From: Chthonomonas sp. UBA2362
GTDB lineage: Bacteria > Armatimonadota > Fimbriimonadia > Fimbriimonadales > Fimbriimonadaceae
Direction of reading: 5' to 3'
DNA length: 64,000 bases
Assembly (NCBI GenBank): GCA_002344135.1
Contig: DDTO01000004.1
Location: forward strand, 110,473 to 174,472
Shown here: positions 15,688 to 24,958 of the stretch, in pieces
Layout: the number at the start of each line of letters is the position of its first letter
Numbering within the stretch: position 1 is the first letter of the stretch
The notes under the pieces: generated by a model
The model's database searches: none
What the model was told of the DNA's origin: nothing
Seen by the model: the letters and a program-made list of their open reading frames with translations, nothing else
Position numbers and translations under genes: made by a program

Positions 15688-16800
15688 GTGAATCCGTATC
15701 CGCGAACCTGGGTCGAGATCGACCTGGCCGCGCTGGCTTACAACCTTTCGCTGATTCGGCAGGCAATGTCCGATCCGAAGGTGAAGGTGGCGCTTGTTGC
15801 CAAGGCGGACGCTTACGGACATGGCCTGGTCCCGACGGCCCGCTTCGCCTTGCGAAATGGAGCGGAATGGGTTGCCGTGGCGACGGTTCAAGAGGGAATC
15901 GCCCTTCGAGACGCAGGCATCGACGACCCGATCGTGGTGATCTCGCCGATTTTGCCGATCGAGGCCGAACAGGCGGTGTTCTATCGACTCCGCGTCCTTG
16001 TCGAACGGGTAGAAACCGCAGTCGCCCTGAGCGCAGCCGCCCGAGAGCAGGATGCCGAGGCGATCGTCCATCTCGAGATCGAGACGGGGCTGGCCCGCTT
16101 CGGTTGCATGCCCGACGGGGCTCTCGAGGTCGCGTGCGAGATCGCTCACTTGCCAGCGGTTCGGCTGGAAGGAATCTCAACACACTTCGCCAACAGCGGA
16201 CGCGACCCCGAGTTCACCCAGCTTCAGCTCGAGCGATTTCGCAGCGTGCTCGAGAAGTGCGAACGAGCCGGGATTTCATTCGATGTCGTTCACGCGGCCA
16301 ACAGCGCCGGAGCGGTCCGCTATCCGGAGAGCCGGTTCGACCTCGTCAGGGTGGGGCTGGGCGCGTACGGCATCGAGCCCTACGGCCTGTTCGAAGGAAT
16401 CGGCAGGCCAGTGATGACCTGGAAGGCAAGGGTCATGGCTTTACGCCAGCTTCCGAAGGGCGAGTCCGTCAGCTACGCGCGCACCTACTTCACGACGCGA
16501 GAGACCGTAGTCGCGACGTTGGGGGTCGGCTACGGAGACGGCTACCCCCGTTCGCTTAGCAACCGCGGCGTCGCGGTCCTCAATGGGGTCGAGGTTCCCG
16601 TCATCGGCCTCGTTTGCATGGATCAAGTCCTTGTCGATGCGACCGATCTGCCGCAGGTGAATCTGGGAGACGAAGCGATCCTGCTGGGTGGCCCAGTGCC
16701 CGCCGATAGACTCGCCGACCTGATCGACTCCACCCCCCACGAAATCACGACCCGGATCATGAGCCGCGTACCGCGGCGCTATCTCTTTCCGCCAACGTAA
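15688..16800 (+). CDS. alr: Alanine racemase
   Basis: Interconverts L- and D-alanine for peptidoglycan (PLP enzyme, cytosol). The lysine binding PLP is K39 in VAKADAYGHG. The second catalytic residue is the tyrosine at 263 in SVSYARTYF. The C-terminal beta domain has GVGYGDGYPR and VCMDQVLVD. The start GTG 15688 gives 370 aa, beginning MNPYPRTWVEIDL, the usual family N-terminus; longer frames lack similarity. It begins the run alr-miaA-hfq-dapF, with three bases before miaA. Confidence 0.96.
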   Translation: MNPYPRTWVEIDLAALAYNLSLIRQAMSDPKVKVALVAKADAYGHGLVPTARFALRNGAEWVAVATVQEGIALRDAGIDDPIVVISPILPIEAEQAVFYRLRVLVERVETAVALSAAAREQDAEAIVHLEIETGLARFGCMPDGALEVACEIAHLPAVRLEGISTHFANSGRDPEFTQLQLERFRSVLEKCERAGISFDVVHAANSAGAVRYPESRFDLVRVGLGAYGIEPYGLFEGIGRPVMTWKARVMALRQLPKGESVSYARTYFTTRETVVATLGVGYGDGYPRSLSNRGVAVLNGVEVPVIGLVCMDQVLVDATDLPQVNLGDEAILLGGPVPADRLADLIDSTPHEITTRIMSRVPRRYLFPPT

Positions 16801-16803
16801 CCG

Positions 16804-17697
16804 ATGGAACCTCGTCTCATCGCCGTAATGGGGCCTACCGGAGTCGGAAAATCGGAGATCGCGGAGTGGCTTGCAGACCGTCTTGAGGCCCAACTCATCA
16901 ATGCGGACGCCTTCATGGTCTACCGGGGCCTGGACGTGGGCACTAACAAGCCACGGGACAAGGAGCGCTACCTCCTTCTCGACCTCAAGGACCCGTGCGA
17001 GGAGATCGGGGTCGGAGAATGGGTCGGCCTCGCCATCGAAGAACTCCGACGCCTCTATGCGGAGGGGCGGTCGGCGATCGTGGTGGGTGGAACGGGGCTT
17101 TACGTTCGCGCCTTGTTCGAGGAATGGAGCAACCTTTACCCCCCGCCCGATCCCGACCTTCGCATGGCCCTGGAAGAAGAGCTTCGCGAGAAGGGACTCG
17201 AAGCGCTCGCCGATCGGTTGGGGCGATTCGCACCGGATGTGGCGCGGAAGACGGACTTGCGAAATCCCGTACGCGTACGGAGGGCTCTTGAGATTGTGCT
17301 CGGAGGAGCTAGGCCACTATCCTTCGTCCTGCCTGAGTTCCGGAAATGGAAGGTCGGCCTCGATTTGCCGGTGCCGGTGCTCGATGAGCGCCTCGATCGT
17401 CGTACCGTAAAATTGCTGGCAACTGGCTGGTTGGAGGAAGTACAATCGCTGGCCGAGAGGGGTGTGAACGCAGAATGTGCCGCCATGAGGGCCATCGGGT
17501 ATCGTACTCTGCTCAGTGTCGTAGGCGGCGAAAGGGGCCTCGAAGAGGTCGAGCCGTCCATTCAGTTGGAGACCCGGAGATACGCAAAGCGTCAGCGAAC
17601 GTGGATGCGTACCGAACCGAGGCTCGAAATGTTTAGTGCGCTCGATATGGAGCGTCTGCGCGAGGGGGTCAGCGACAGGCTTTCCGCGCTTATGTAG
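16804..17697 (+). CDS. miaA: tRNA dimethylallyltransferase
   Basis: Adds the dimethylallyl group to A37 of tRNAs reading UNN codons. P-loop GPTGVGKS is at 10-17. NADAFMVYRGLDVGTNKP matches the family QIY-type region, with Phe-Met in place of the common Ser-Gln. VVGGTGLYVRAL and the C-terminal YAKRQRTWMR motif complete it. Its 297 aa is normal. It sits three bases after alr and 18 before hfq; the miaA-hfq pairing is conserved in many bacteria. Confidence 0.96.
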   Translation: MEPRLIAVMGPTGVGKSEIAEWLADRLEAQLINADAFMVYRGLDVGTNKPRDKERYLLLDLKDPCEEIGVGEWVGLAIEELRRLYAEGRSAIVVGGTGLYVRALFEEWSNLYPPPDPDLRMALEEELREKGLEALADRLGRFAPDVARKTDLRNPVRVRRALEIVLGGARPLSFVLPEFRKWKVGLDLPVPVLDERLDRRTVKLLATGWLEEVQSLAERGVNAECAAMRAIGYRTLLSVVGGERGLEEVEPSIQLETRRYAKRQRTWMRTEPRLEMFSALDMERLREGVSDRLSALM

Positions 17698-17715
17698 GAT
17701 GAGGAAAACAAGCAA

Positions 17716-17973
17716 ATGGCTAAAACGATAAACCTCCAAGACATGTTTCTCAATCAGGTGCGCAAAGAGGGCATTGGCGTCACCATTTATCTCATGGGAG
17801 GCGTCCAGCTGCGCGGCCAAGTCCGCGGGTTCGATGCATTCACCGTTCTTCTGGACTCACCTGGCAAGCCGACTCAACTGGTCTACAAACACGCGATCAC
17901 GAGCATCGTGCCGTCTCGCCCGATCGGCAGCAGCCGGCCGCCCGAGGAGCATCAGCCAGTCGAGGAAGAGTGA
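17716..17973 (+). CDS. hfq: RNA chaperone Hfq
   Basis: An Sm-like hexameric RNA-binding protein. Sm1 motif residues run through NLQDMFLNQVRKEGIGVTIYL and GVQLRGQVRGFDAFTVLL; the Sm2 hallmark is YKHAITSIVPSRP at about 56-68. The 85-aa length and acidic tail are typical. GATGAGGA upstream provides a ribosome-binding site. Its stop overlaps the dapF GTG start, so translational coupling is likely. It implies small-RNA regulation in this organism. Confidence 0.96.
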   Translation: MAKTINLQDMFLNQVRKEGIGVTIYLMGGVQLRGQVRGFDAFTVLLDSPGKPTQLVYKHAITSIVPSRPIGSSRPPEEHQPVEEE

Positions 17974-18803
17974 TCGCTTTCACGAAAATGCACGGAATCG
18001 GGAACGATTTCGTGATGCTGGACGGAATCGAGCGAGCGTTCCCGGACGCCTCGCTGCCGCCCCTAGCGCGAGCGATGAGCGATCGTCGCTACGGAATCGG
18101 GAGCGACGGGATTATCCTGGTCGACAAGGATGACGCAGGCCTTAGCATGCGCATGTGGAATCCCGATGGGTCCGAAAGCGAGATGTGCGGGAATGGCGTG
18201 CGCTGCTTTGCCAAGTTCGTTCACGACCGGCACTACGCGACGGGAAACTTCATTCCGGTCGAAACCGGCGCCGGTTCGCTCGTTCTGGAACTGCTCGAGG
18301 ATGGCAAGGTACGCGTCGACATGGGGAAGGCACGGCTCACGAGGGGCGAGATAGGCATGATCGGTCCCCCCGACCAGATGGTGGTGGATCAACCCTTCTT
18401 GATGCCCGACGGCTCAACGCTGCCCGGTACTGCTGTTTCGATGGGCAACCCGCACCTCGTCCTCTTCGTCGATAACGCAGCCTCGGTGCCCCTCGAGCAG
18501 TGGGGCCCTGCACTGGAGCGCAACGAGGCGTTTCCGAACCGGGTCAATGTCCACTTCGCGATGGTGGAGCGGCCGACTTCCATCGTTCAGCGAACGTGGG
18601 AGCGCGGGGCGGGTGCGACTCTGGCCTGCGGTACCGGAGCCTGCGCGGTCGGCGTCGCCGCGTTCCTGACCGGGCGCGGCGCCCGGGAGACGAGCATTCG
18701 CCTGCCGGGCGGCGTCCTCGACATCCGCTATGCCGAGGATGGAACCGTCTACATGACCGGACCTGCCGAGTACTCCTTCGAAGGCGAGTGGCCGGCAGGT
18801 TAG
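17970..18803 (+). CDS. dapF: Diaminopimelate epimerase
   Basis: Converts LL- to meso-diaminopimelate for lysine and peptidoglycan. The two catalytic cysteines are C73 in EMCGNGVRCF and C220 in LACGTGACA, the expected positions. The N-terminal KMHGIGNDF motif is present. Its 277 aa is normal. The GTG start overlaps the hfq stop as GTGA. Together with alr it puts two peptidoglycan precursor enzymes in one operon. Its stop is almost back to back with the DUF2961 gene. Confidence 0.97.
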   Translation: MIAFTKMHGIGNDFVMLDGIERAFPDASLPPLARAMSDRRYGIGSDGIILVDKDDAGLSMRMWNPDGSESEMCGNGVRCFAKFVHDRHYATGNFIPVETGAGSLVLELLEDGKVRVDMGKARLTRGEIGMIGPPDQMVVDQPFLMPDGSTLPGTAVSMGNPHLVLFVDNAASVPLEQWGPALERNEAFPNRVNVHFAMVERPTSIVQRTWERGAGATLACGTGACAVGVAAFLTGRGARETSIRLPGGVLDIRYAEDGTVYMTGPAEYSFEGEWPAG

Positions 18804-18804
18804 C

Positions 18805-20799
18805 CTAGGGATTCTCCAGGATCAGGTAGTCGAGTCCGAACATGTGGCGAGCGTCCGCGGCAGGGTTGGTCCCGGCGACTTCGACTTCGAGCAAGGCCTT
18901 GCCTGCCGGCAGATCGAAGACTCCCAGCGTTCGCTTGGCCCAACCCAGGTCCTTCGAATAGAAATCCCAGGGACCGCCCTCTACCTCCTTTCCCGCCACG
19001 CGAAGCCGATGGATGCCGTAGTCTTTGGCCTGGCAGAAGTGTCCGGCGACCTTGTAGCGACCGGCCTTCTCGACTTCGAATTCAAGAACGAGCCTCTCGC
19101 CCGGCTTGCCGTCCTTCCACCAGAGCTGCTTGGCGGCGGAAAGACCGGCGAAGGCCTGGATTTCGGTGACACCTCCGGTCCGTTCGGCGATTCTCATGGT
19201 CTCACCTTCGATCGCCCCATCGATCGACTCTGGGCCAGCGATCGGACGCGGGAGCAAGAGCGAGGAATCGATACGGCGGGGACCCGGTGTTCCCGGACGG
19301 GCATACCAATAGGCGGTGTGAACGAACGTCGCCACGCACTCCTGCCAGTGCCACATCTCGAGGTCGAATCTGAATTTCTCACGGTAGGGGATTGCATCGA
19401 TGACGTGCCACCTGCCGACGAGCGTGTGACCCCGATTCGTTCGAAGGGTTTCCCCGTCGCAGCGAGGCTGCATGTGGTACGGCCGTTGGAAAGTCGTCAC
19501 GTCGCACCAGGCGTAGCCGTAGTAGTCTTCGGTGCCGGTGCCGAACGTGCTGGGGAACGGATCGCGATCGACCCAGATCTTCTCATCCCCCTCACCCCAC
19601 CACGCATCCACCGGGTTCGCCACGAAGAGGTTGGTGCCGATGAAAGTTCCCTCGCCGACGGTGTTGAGGAACGTCATGTCCCGCATCGGCCGCGTGTTCG
19701 CAGTCTCTCCTCCCCATTGTGCCTTCAAGTGGTAGGTGTCGGAGTCGAACACGATGGGCCGAACCGCGGCTCGGCAGGAGAGGATCGCCGGGTTAGGGCC
19801 AAGGTTCGTTACCTTTAGGACCGCCGACTTGGCGAAGGGCATCGGCAGTCGGCAGATCAGGCTTTGGCGGTCCACTTCCATCAGAAGGGTTTGGTACCGA
19901 ACGAGGCCCGGAGCGCTCCCGAAAAAGTCACCTACCGGGACCTCGATGCACTTCTCGCCGTCGAACCAGGCTTCGAGGATCAGCGATCGGTAGAGGCGCC
20001 ACTCCTCGAGCGAATCGGGCCGGACCGGATCGCGGGGGACGACCTGGAGTCTGAGTTCGACGACTTCGGCCGGCCCTTCGACCTCGGCGATCGTTGCCGA
20101 CTTGCCGGTATAGACGACTTCGGCAAAGACGCCCGTGCTGCGGCCTTCGGCCGAGGGATAGGTCTCCACCAGGGCGTCGGCGTTGTCCTCGATGAGGTCG
20201 GTCAGCAGTGGGAGCTCCTTCGGCTGGAAGGATTGGACCATCGTGCCGAGAGCGTAGGACCGGTAACCGACATGATAGTAGAGTCCGCGTACCCGGTCGC
20301 CCTCGGAGTCGTCGACCGTGATCTTCAGCGACCGGCTGTAGGGGAATGGAAAGTAAAGGTTTGCGCCACGGGCGCTAAAGTAAGCGTAGGGATCGCGAAA
20401 CGGCAGGACCTTCCCTCCGAGCAGCTCGGCCATCTTGGCCTGGAAGCGAGGCTCGATCTCGCCATCGAAGTAGAACCGGATGACGCCGATCGGGTTTGCC
20501 GACCAGACCCGGACGACGGCCCCAGGGCCCTTCAGATCGGCCATGACGTACTCGTTCCTCCCGCCGCGCGTCTCGGTTCGGAGGAACTTGCCTGCGTCTC
20601 CGTTGGCGAACCAGTCTGTCGAGGGGTCCTTGCTGGCTCGATCGTAGCTGCTCGCCTGGGCAGTCGTGTAATAGGGCGACGGGCGGCGGGCGAGCCGTCC
20701 GAGGTCGGTCATCTGCGGCAACAGGGTCCTGACCGAGACTTGGCCCCAGACGGGCAGGGCGAGACCGAACGCGAACCCACCGAGAAGGAAGCGCTTCAT
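18805..20799 (-). CDS. Secreted DUF2961 (GH172-like) protein with C-terminal beta domain
   Basis: A 664-aa exported protein with a signal peptide at 1-20. The DUF2961 region begins LARRPSPYYTTAQASSYDRAS and includes NEYVMADLKGPGAVVRVW, GTEDYYGYAWC and FRFDLEMWHWQ, all hallmarks of this family. DUF2961 holds glycoside hydrolases of family GH172 acting on fructose or arabinan-type sugars. The last 110 residues (LEFEVEKAGRYKVAG to the end) look like a carbohydrate-binding-type beta-sandwich. ATG 20799 lacks a ribosome-binding site; TAAATT lies six bases upstream. The substrate is unknown. Confidence 0.85.
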   Translation of the reverse strand: MKRFLLGGFAFGLALPVWGQVSVRTLLPQMTDLGRLARRPSPYYTTAQASSYDRASKDPSTDWFANGDAGKFLRTETRGGRNEYVMADLKGPGAVVRVWSANPIGVIRFYFDGEIEPRFQAKMAELLGGKVLPFRDPYAYFSARGANLYFPFPYSRSLKITVDDSEGDRVRGLYYHVGYRSYALGTMVQSFQPKELPLLTDLIEDNADALVETYPSAEGRSTGVFAEVVYTGKSATIAEVEGPAEVVELRLQVVPRDPVRPDSLEEWRLYRSLILEAWFDGEKCIEVPVGDFFGSAPGLVRYQTLLMEVDRQSLICRLPMPFAKSAVLKVTNLGPNPAILSCRAAVRPIVFDSDTYHLKAQWGGETANTRPMRDMTFLNTVGEGTFIGTNLFVANPVDAWWGEGDEKIWVDRDPFPSTFGTGTEDYYGYAWCDVTTFQRPYHMQPRCDGETLRTNRGHTLVGRWHVIDAIPYREKFRFDLEMWHWQECVATFVHTAYWYARPGTPGPRRIDSSLLLPRPIAGPESIDGAIEGETMRIAERTGGVTEIQAFAGLSAAKQLWWKDGKPGERLVLEFEVEKAGRYKVAGHFCQAKDYGIHRLRVAGKEVEGGPWDFYSKDLGWAKRTLGVFDLPAGKALLEVEVAGTNPAADARHMFGLDYLILENP

Positions 20800-20805
20800 G
20801 GCTGG

Positions 20806-20811
20806 AATTTA
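20806..20811 (-). promoter_or_regulatory. TANNNT box, 6 bases before the DUF2961 start
   Basis: Minus-strand TAAATT ends six bases before ATG 20799, again placing the predicted transcription start at the ATG. Confidence 0.5.
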
Positions 20812-20845
20812 CCTGTCGGGGTCCCACCGCTCTCTGTGGGCGGGG

Positions 20846-20851
20846 TAGAAT
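20846..20851 (+). promoter_or_regulatory. -10 box of tRNA-Tyr/tRNA-Thr
   Basis: TAGAAT lies ten bases before the tRNA-Tyr 5' end, a usual distance. No good -35 is visible. Confidence 0.5.
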
Positions 20852-20861
20852 TTCGGTCCCT

Positions 20862-20947
20862 GGGGAGTTGCCCGAGTGGCCAATGGGAACAGACTGTAAA
20901 TCTGTCGGCGGATGCCTTCGTAGGTTCGAATCCTACACTCCCCACCA
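20862..20947 (+). tRNA. tRNA-Tyr (GTA)
   Basis: An 86-nt tRNA with a long variable arm, as expected for bacterial tRNA-Tyr. The acceptor GGGGAGT pairs with ACTCCCC. The anticodon loop CTGTAAA in a CAGA/TCTG stem gives GTA. The T-loop GGTTCGAATCC is present and CCA is encoded. Confidence 0.96.
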
Positions 20948-20953
20948 GGTTAG

Positions 20954-21028
20954 GCCCTCGTAGCTCAGAGGTAGAGCACTTCTTTGGTAAAGAAGAGGTC
21001 ACGGGTTCAATTCTCGTCGAGGGCTCCA
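20954..21028 (+). tRNA. tRNA-Thr (GGT)
   Basis: A 75-nt tRNA six bases after tRNA-Tyr. The acceptor GCCCTCG pairs with CGAGGGC. The anticodon stem CTTCT/AGAAG holds loop TTGGTAA, giving GGT. CCA is encoded. Confidence 0.96.
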
Positions 21029-21065
21029 TTCCTTCTTTCCCTCCTTCATTCCTTCCGGATGTTTG

Positions 21066-21071
21066 TAGAAT
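21066..21071 (+). promoter_or_regulatory. TANNNT box, 6 bases before the Kelch gene start
   Basis: TAGAAT followed by GTGGGC and ATG 21078. The predicted start of transcription coincides with the start codon. Confidence 0.5.
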
Positions 21072-21077
21072 GTGGGC

Positions 21078-22273
21078 ATGAAGAACTTCAAATCTGCGAT
21101 CCTGTTAAGTGCAGGGCTCGGTTTGATCGCTCTCTTTCTCACTCGTGACGCAACCTCCCAGTTGGTGCAGAAGGCCCTCGTTTACCTTCAGCCTACCTCT
21201 CCCGGCACCGCTCAGCAGGGGAACGTGAACGTGACGGGAACGGTAAAGAGTGGCTCGCTCTCGGTGGGAACCGGAGGGATTCGGTTCGCAGATGGAAGCC
21301 TGAAGACTTCCGCGGCCGGCGATGCTGTTCCGTCGGGGGCTATGGTCATGACACCCAGCAAGACGCCCCCACCGGGTTACGAGTTCACGGGACAATCCAT
21401 CAAGCCAGTCGAGGAGTGGGTGCCGCTCCCTTCGCCGGGGACCGCCTTCTACAATTTGCTGCTGTCTGCGTCGACGATTCCATCTACGTCGCTGGCGGAA
21501 GGACTTCGACGAACAATGCGCTGAACCAAGCGCTCCGGTACGATATCCCGACACGATCCTGGCATTCCCTTCCGTCCTTGATCACCGCACGAAGATCGGC
21601 GAGCAGCGCACATCTCGGAGGAAGGATCTATGTGTTCGGTGGGATGAACGCCACGAGCGCTCCTGTCGCCTCGTGCGAGTCATTCGATCCAGGCACCCAA
21701 AGTTGGTCGCCCATTGCGCCCATGCCGCAGCCGCGAGAGGGCTTCACCGCAACCGAGTTCGAGGGGCTTATCTACTGCGTCGGAGGTTGGTCGCCCACCG
21801 AGGGCTTCACCGCTCGATGCGACATCTACGATCCCGCGACCGACACTTGGACGGCCGGGCCGCCCATGCCCGAGACGCGGGCGTACCATGGGGCCTACCG
21901 GGCGGGGGACCGACTATTCATCGTCTTCGGAATCCACCAGGCCTGGGGAGGCGAAGGCTGGGGATGCGCTCTCAGAGATGGCGCTTGGACACCCGACGTG
22001 GTTGACACTTCTGTCAGGGCCCAAGTCGCGTTTGCCGGATTCCCGGAATGGACGCCTTGGCTTTACGTGTTCACCGATGGATTGGGGTCCTTTATCCATC
22101 GGTCGTGGCCGTCAGATCTCGACCATGTCGCATCGCCTCACGGCTCCCCGCGGAACTACGTCGTCGTGCAAGATGAAAAGTACAGAATGTACGCCATCGG
22201 ATCCGAGAACCCTCAATACGTCCTTCAAGCAGCCTCCGCCCTGCCAATGGCCATTCACATGAGACTCGATTGA
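21078..22273 (+). pseudogene. Secreted Kelch-repeat protein interrupted by a frameshift
   Basis: Two overlapping frames make one protein. Frame one (ATG 21078) gives a signal anchor (AILLSAGLGLIALFL), a short Val/Gly-rich beta segment and WVPLPSPGTAFYN. The next frame continues with FAAVCVDDSIYVAGG and further Kelch blades (IYVFGGMNA, IYCVGGWSP, TW-type ends) to 22273. Joining needs one extra base at about 21453-21457 in AATTTG, as if one T of a TTTT run were lost. So it is a pseudogene, an assembly error, or a frameshifted gene. No classical slippery heptamer is seen. TAGAAT lies six bases before the ATG. Confidence 0.65.
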
Positions 22274-22418
22274 GATGTGGCGAACACGCGTGGCCGAATG
22301 GCTTGCCGTCGCCGTTAAGCTCCGCCAGAGGTATTCTTGTAACAAATCGGGGTTCGCCTGCGTCTCTTTCGATGCAGGTCGCTTCCATGGAAGCGGCAAG
22401 ATAGGAGTTTTGAAGCAC

Positions 22419-23918
22419 ATGAGACGACTCGTAGCATTCGCCTTGGCGCTCGCCTTAGCTGGCGCGGCTTTCGCGCAGACGTTCACCATCCGTCGCCCCC
22501 AGGACGGCTCGATCGTCCGTGAAGTGGTGCAAGTTCGCTTGCCCAAGAACAGCATTCCTCCCGGGAGTTACGTCGGGTTCTGGATCAACGGCAAGTTCCT
22601 CGAGGCAGTGGGCCTCGACGCCGTCGACATCCAAGGCAACGACTATGTCTACAAACTGGACACGAAGGAGCGAAAACTGCCCGATGGCAAGCTTTCGATC
22701 GAGGCCGTGCTCTACGCCGACTTCGAAGAAGCCCCCAAGGTCATCAACCGATCCTCTGTCGAGGTCACCCTGGACAACTCTCGGAGTATCAAGATTCCCG
22801 AGGGAGGCCTTAAACTTCGATACCTGTTCAAGCCAGGGACTCAGCTGACTTATTCGGTCGAAGCGAAAGTCACCGAGGCGACCATCACCGAAGCTCAGCG
22901 ACAGCTGGGAGGCCGGATGAGCGAGGAGATGATCGACACCCAGAAGTTCCGCTGGCTGGTGGCGTTCGACAACGTCTACAAGACCGCCACCGGAAACGAG
23001 GCGCTCGTCCGAATGCAGCTTCTGCCGCAAAAGGGCAAAGACTATGCCGTTCTGAACCTCAAGGACAACACCGACGGAGCCCGATACTACGAAGAGAACA
23101 TGGTCTCCACCTACCTGCGGCTGACCGAAACCGGTCGCGAGGTGTTCGGGTCGGTCCCGGCGTACTTCGGCCTCGAGGGCTTCTCGCCCCAAATGGCGAT
23201 TAACGGCATTTTCATCCCCTTTACGCTTCCGGTCCTGCCCTCCCAGGGGGTCAAGCCAGGGACGCCGTTCAGCGCGGCCTTCCAGAATCTCCGCATCGAT
23301 CCGTCGACCCAGGACTTGCTGACTGCTGGCAAGCTGACGGTTCAGGGCCCCGGTCGTGGGACGCTCGAAGGCGTCGAGTGGGAAGGCGGCATCCCTTGCG
23401 CGAAGATCAAGAATTCCATCGAGGTCGGCATGGGAGACGCCAAGCAGACGGTCGAAGAGACCTACTGGTTCGCTCTCGATCGTCGATGTGTCATCAAGTT
23501 CCTCCGCGTCGTGACGGCCGAAGTCAAAGTCGGCGGCGACACCGGCGGAGCAGCTGGCGGCCCGCCTGCGGGCGGACGCTCGGGCGGCTTGATGGGCCCT
23601 CCCGGTCGCGGCGGTGGAGATGACGACGAGGGTCGAGATTTCGGGATGTCCCCGCAAGGACGACGCGGTGGCGGTCTCCAAGGCGGAGGCGGCGGCGGCG
23701 GTCGCGGCGGGGTGGCTCCTGGTGACACAGGCGGCCAGGGTCGAGGCGGGAGCCGAGGCGGTGGCGGAGGCCTCATGGGCCCCCCCGGCGCAGCTGGCAG
23801 CGGTGCCGGCGGCGTAATGGGCCCCGCGGGTCGCGGCGGAGCGACCGGCGGTGGCGGGCGAGCCGGATCCGAGATCGTTCGGCTGCGGTTCCAGTACCTC
23901 GTTACTCTCGAGAAGTAA
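22419..23918 (+). CDS. Secreted protein with Gly-rich tail, function unknown
   Basis: A 499-aa exported protein with a signal peptide at 1-20 (ALALALAGAAFA). Residues 22-120 look like an Ig-like beta-sandwich (FTIRRPQDGSIVREVVQVRL). A middle alpha/beta domain (LRYLFKPGTQLTYSVEAKV to RRCVIKFLRV) follows. Then comes a stretch of about 130 residues that is nearly all Gly, Pro, Arg and Ala with repeated LMGPPG and VMGPAG, and finally a short beta strand (VRLRFQYLVTLEK). ATG 22419 is preceded by AGGAG at a rather long 11 bases. A strong terminator follows. No family recognised. Confidence 0.82.
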   Translation: MRRLVAFALALALAGAAFAQTFTIRRPQDGSIVREVVQVRLPKNSIPPGSYVGFWINGKFLEAVGLDAVDIQGNDYVYKLDTKERKLPDGKLSIEAVLYADFEEAPKVINRSSVEVTLDNSRSIKIPEGGLKLRYLFKPGTQLTYSVEAKVTEATITEAQRQLGGRMSEEMIDTQKFRWLVAFDNVYKTATGNEALVRMQLLPQKGKDYAVLNLKDNTDGARYYEENMVSTYLRLTETGREVFGSVPAYFGLEGFSPQMAINGIFIPFTLPVLPSQGVKPGTPFSAAFQNLRIDPSTQDLLTAGKLTVQGPGRGTLEGVEWEGGIPCAKIKNSIEVGMGDAKQTVEETYWFALDRRCVIKFLRVVTAEVKVGGDTGGAAGGPPAGGRSGGLMGPPGRGGGDDDEGRDFGMSPQGRRGGGLQGGGGGGGRGGVAPGDTGGQGRGGSRGGGGGLMGPPGAAGSGAGGVMGPAGRGGATGGGGRAGSEIVRLRFQYLVTLEK

Positions 23919-23935
23919 TCGTTACCTAACCCATG

Positions 23936-23972
23936 CGCCCCTCGCCGCACTCGGCGAGGGGCGTTTTCCTTT
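23936..23972 (+). terminator. Rho-independent terminator
   Basis: A perfect 12-bp stem (23936-23947 with 23952-23963), CACT loop, then TTTTCCTTT. Confidence 0.9.
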
Positions 23973-24024
23973 ACTCCGCCTCACTGGCGAGCGCGAGGAG
24001 GCGGGAAGCGGGGAAGGTTCTTGC

Positions 24025-24813
24025 CTATTTCGAGAGGTAGACGAGTCCCTCCAGCGAGATGGTGTACTCGCGACGGACTGCATCGAAGCGGACCCCATAG
24101 GCGGTCGGATACCAGCCCGAGCGTTCGACCTTCTTGGGAGCAGGGATCGCGAAGACCTGGTTCGGTTTTTGCTCGAGGAAAGCCTTGGTGATCATCGGCT
24201 CAGCGAAGATCATCCTGCCGCCGTACGAGCCGTAGATGAAGGTCGATGTGAAAGGCTTACCGTTCAGTTCAGGGGAGTTCAGGGCCACCCAGTGGGCGCC
24301 CATATACTTCTCTTCGGACTGAGGAGCGTACATGTAGCCGTCGGGCATGTAGCCTGCAGGCGGCTTCTGCTGACAGACCTTGAGGTCGTCGCCTTCGAGC
24401 TTGATCTGGCTGCGCTCGCTGGTGGGGATCGTGTAGAAGTGGAAGTCGAAGTGGGGCGCCCCGTAGATTTCGAGCGGCTGGTGACCCTTCGGGTTCCAGT
24501 TGATCCCGACGTGGTCGAAAGCGGTGAGTTCCTTGGCCTTTTTGGGGAGGGCGGCCCAGACTTCGGCGTCCATGGCGTGGGCAGCGAGGTCCTGGGGCAA
24601 TCCTTCGAGGGCGAGTTCGTTGAAGGTGATGCCCAGGGCGGTCAGCTTGCCGTCCTTGGCGACGTCGATCCAAGTGAAGACCGTGCCGTTTCCGAGGATA
24701 CGGGTCTCTCCGATAAAGAGTCCCGATTGCTGTGCCTTACAGAAGGGGCAGGCGAGGGCTTGCGCTGCCAAGGCTGCGAAGACGAACGAAGTGGTGATGG
24801 TTCTGAATGTCAT
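24025..24813 (-). CDS. Secreted DUF5602/TTHB210-like protein
   Basis: A 262-aa exported protein. The signal peptide ends at QALA, directly followed by CPFC, a possible metal or redox pair. The central motif GAPHFDFHFYTIP with several His resembles the DUF5602 (TTHB210-like) family; I am only moderately sure of that name. The MYAPQSEEKYMGAHW and FIYGSYGGRMIFAEPM segments fit an enzyme-like beta barrel with metal ligands. ATG 24813 has a GAGAGA ribosome-binding site; the upstream ATG 24828 is less likely. Function is not established. Confidence 0.75.
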   Translation of the reverse strand: MTFRTITTSFVFAALAAQALACPFCKAQQSGLFIGETRILGNGTVFTWIDVAKDGKLTALGITFNELALEGLPQDLAAHAMDAEVWAALPKKAKELTAFDHVGINWNPKGHQPLEIYGAPHFDFHFYTIPTSERSQIKLEGDDLKVCQQKPPAGYMPDGYMYAPQSEEKYMGAHWVALNSPELNGKPFTSTFIYGSYGGRMIFAEPMITKAFLEQKPNQVFAIPAPKKVERSGWYPTAYGVRFDAVRREYTISLEGLVYLSK

Positions 24814-24958
24814 TGTATTCTCTCTCATGCGCCACCGAAGGGCGGCATGAGGAGTTACGGAGCGGGATGCGGTCCTAGGTCGGAAGTTCTAGGCCTTGAA
24901 AGAACCGAGCGATGCCGACCAGGGATGGCCGGAGCCTGGGCGGGCGGCTTGCGGAAGC

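Noticed and set aside
21416..21524. Programmed -1 frameshift in the Kelch gene
   Set aside because: The site AATTTG is not a known slippery heptamer and no downstream stem was seen; a one-base deletion or sequencing error is simpler.
22455..23681. A 408-codon minus-strand frame
   Set aside because: Antisense shadow of the Gly-rich secreted protein, no recognisable domain or ribosome-binding site.
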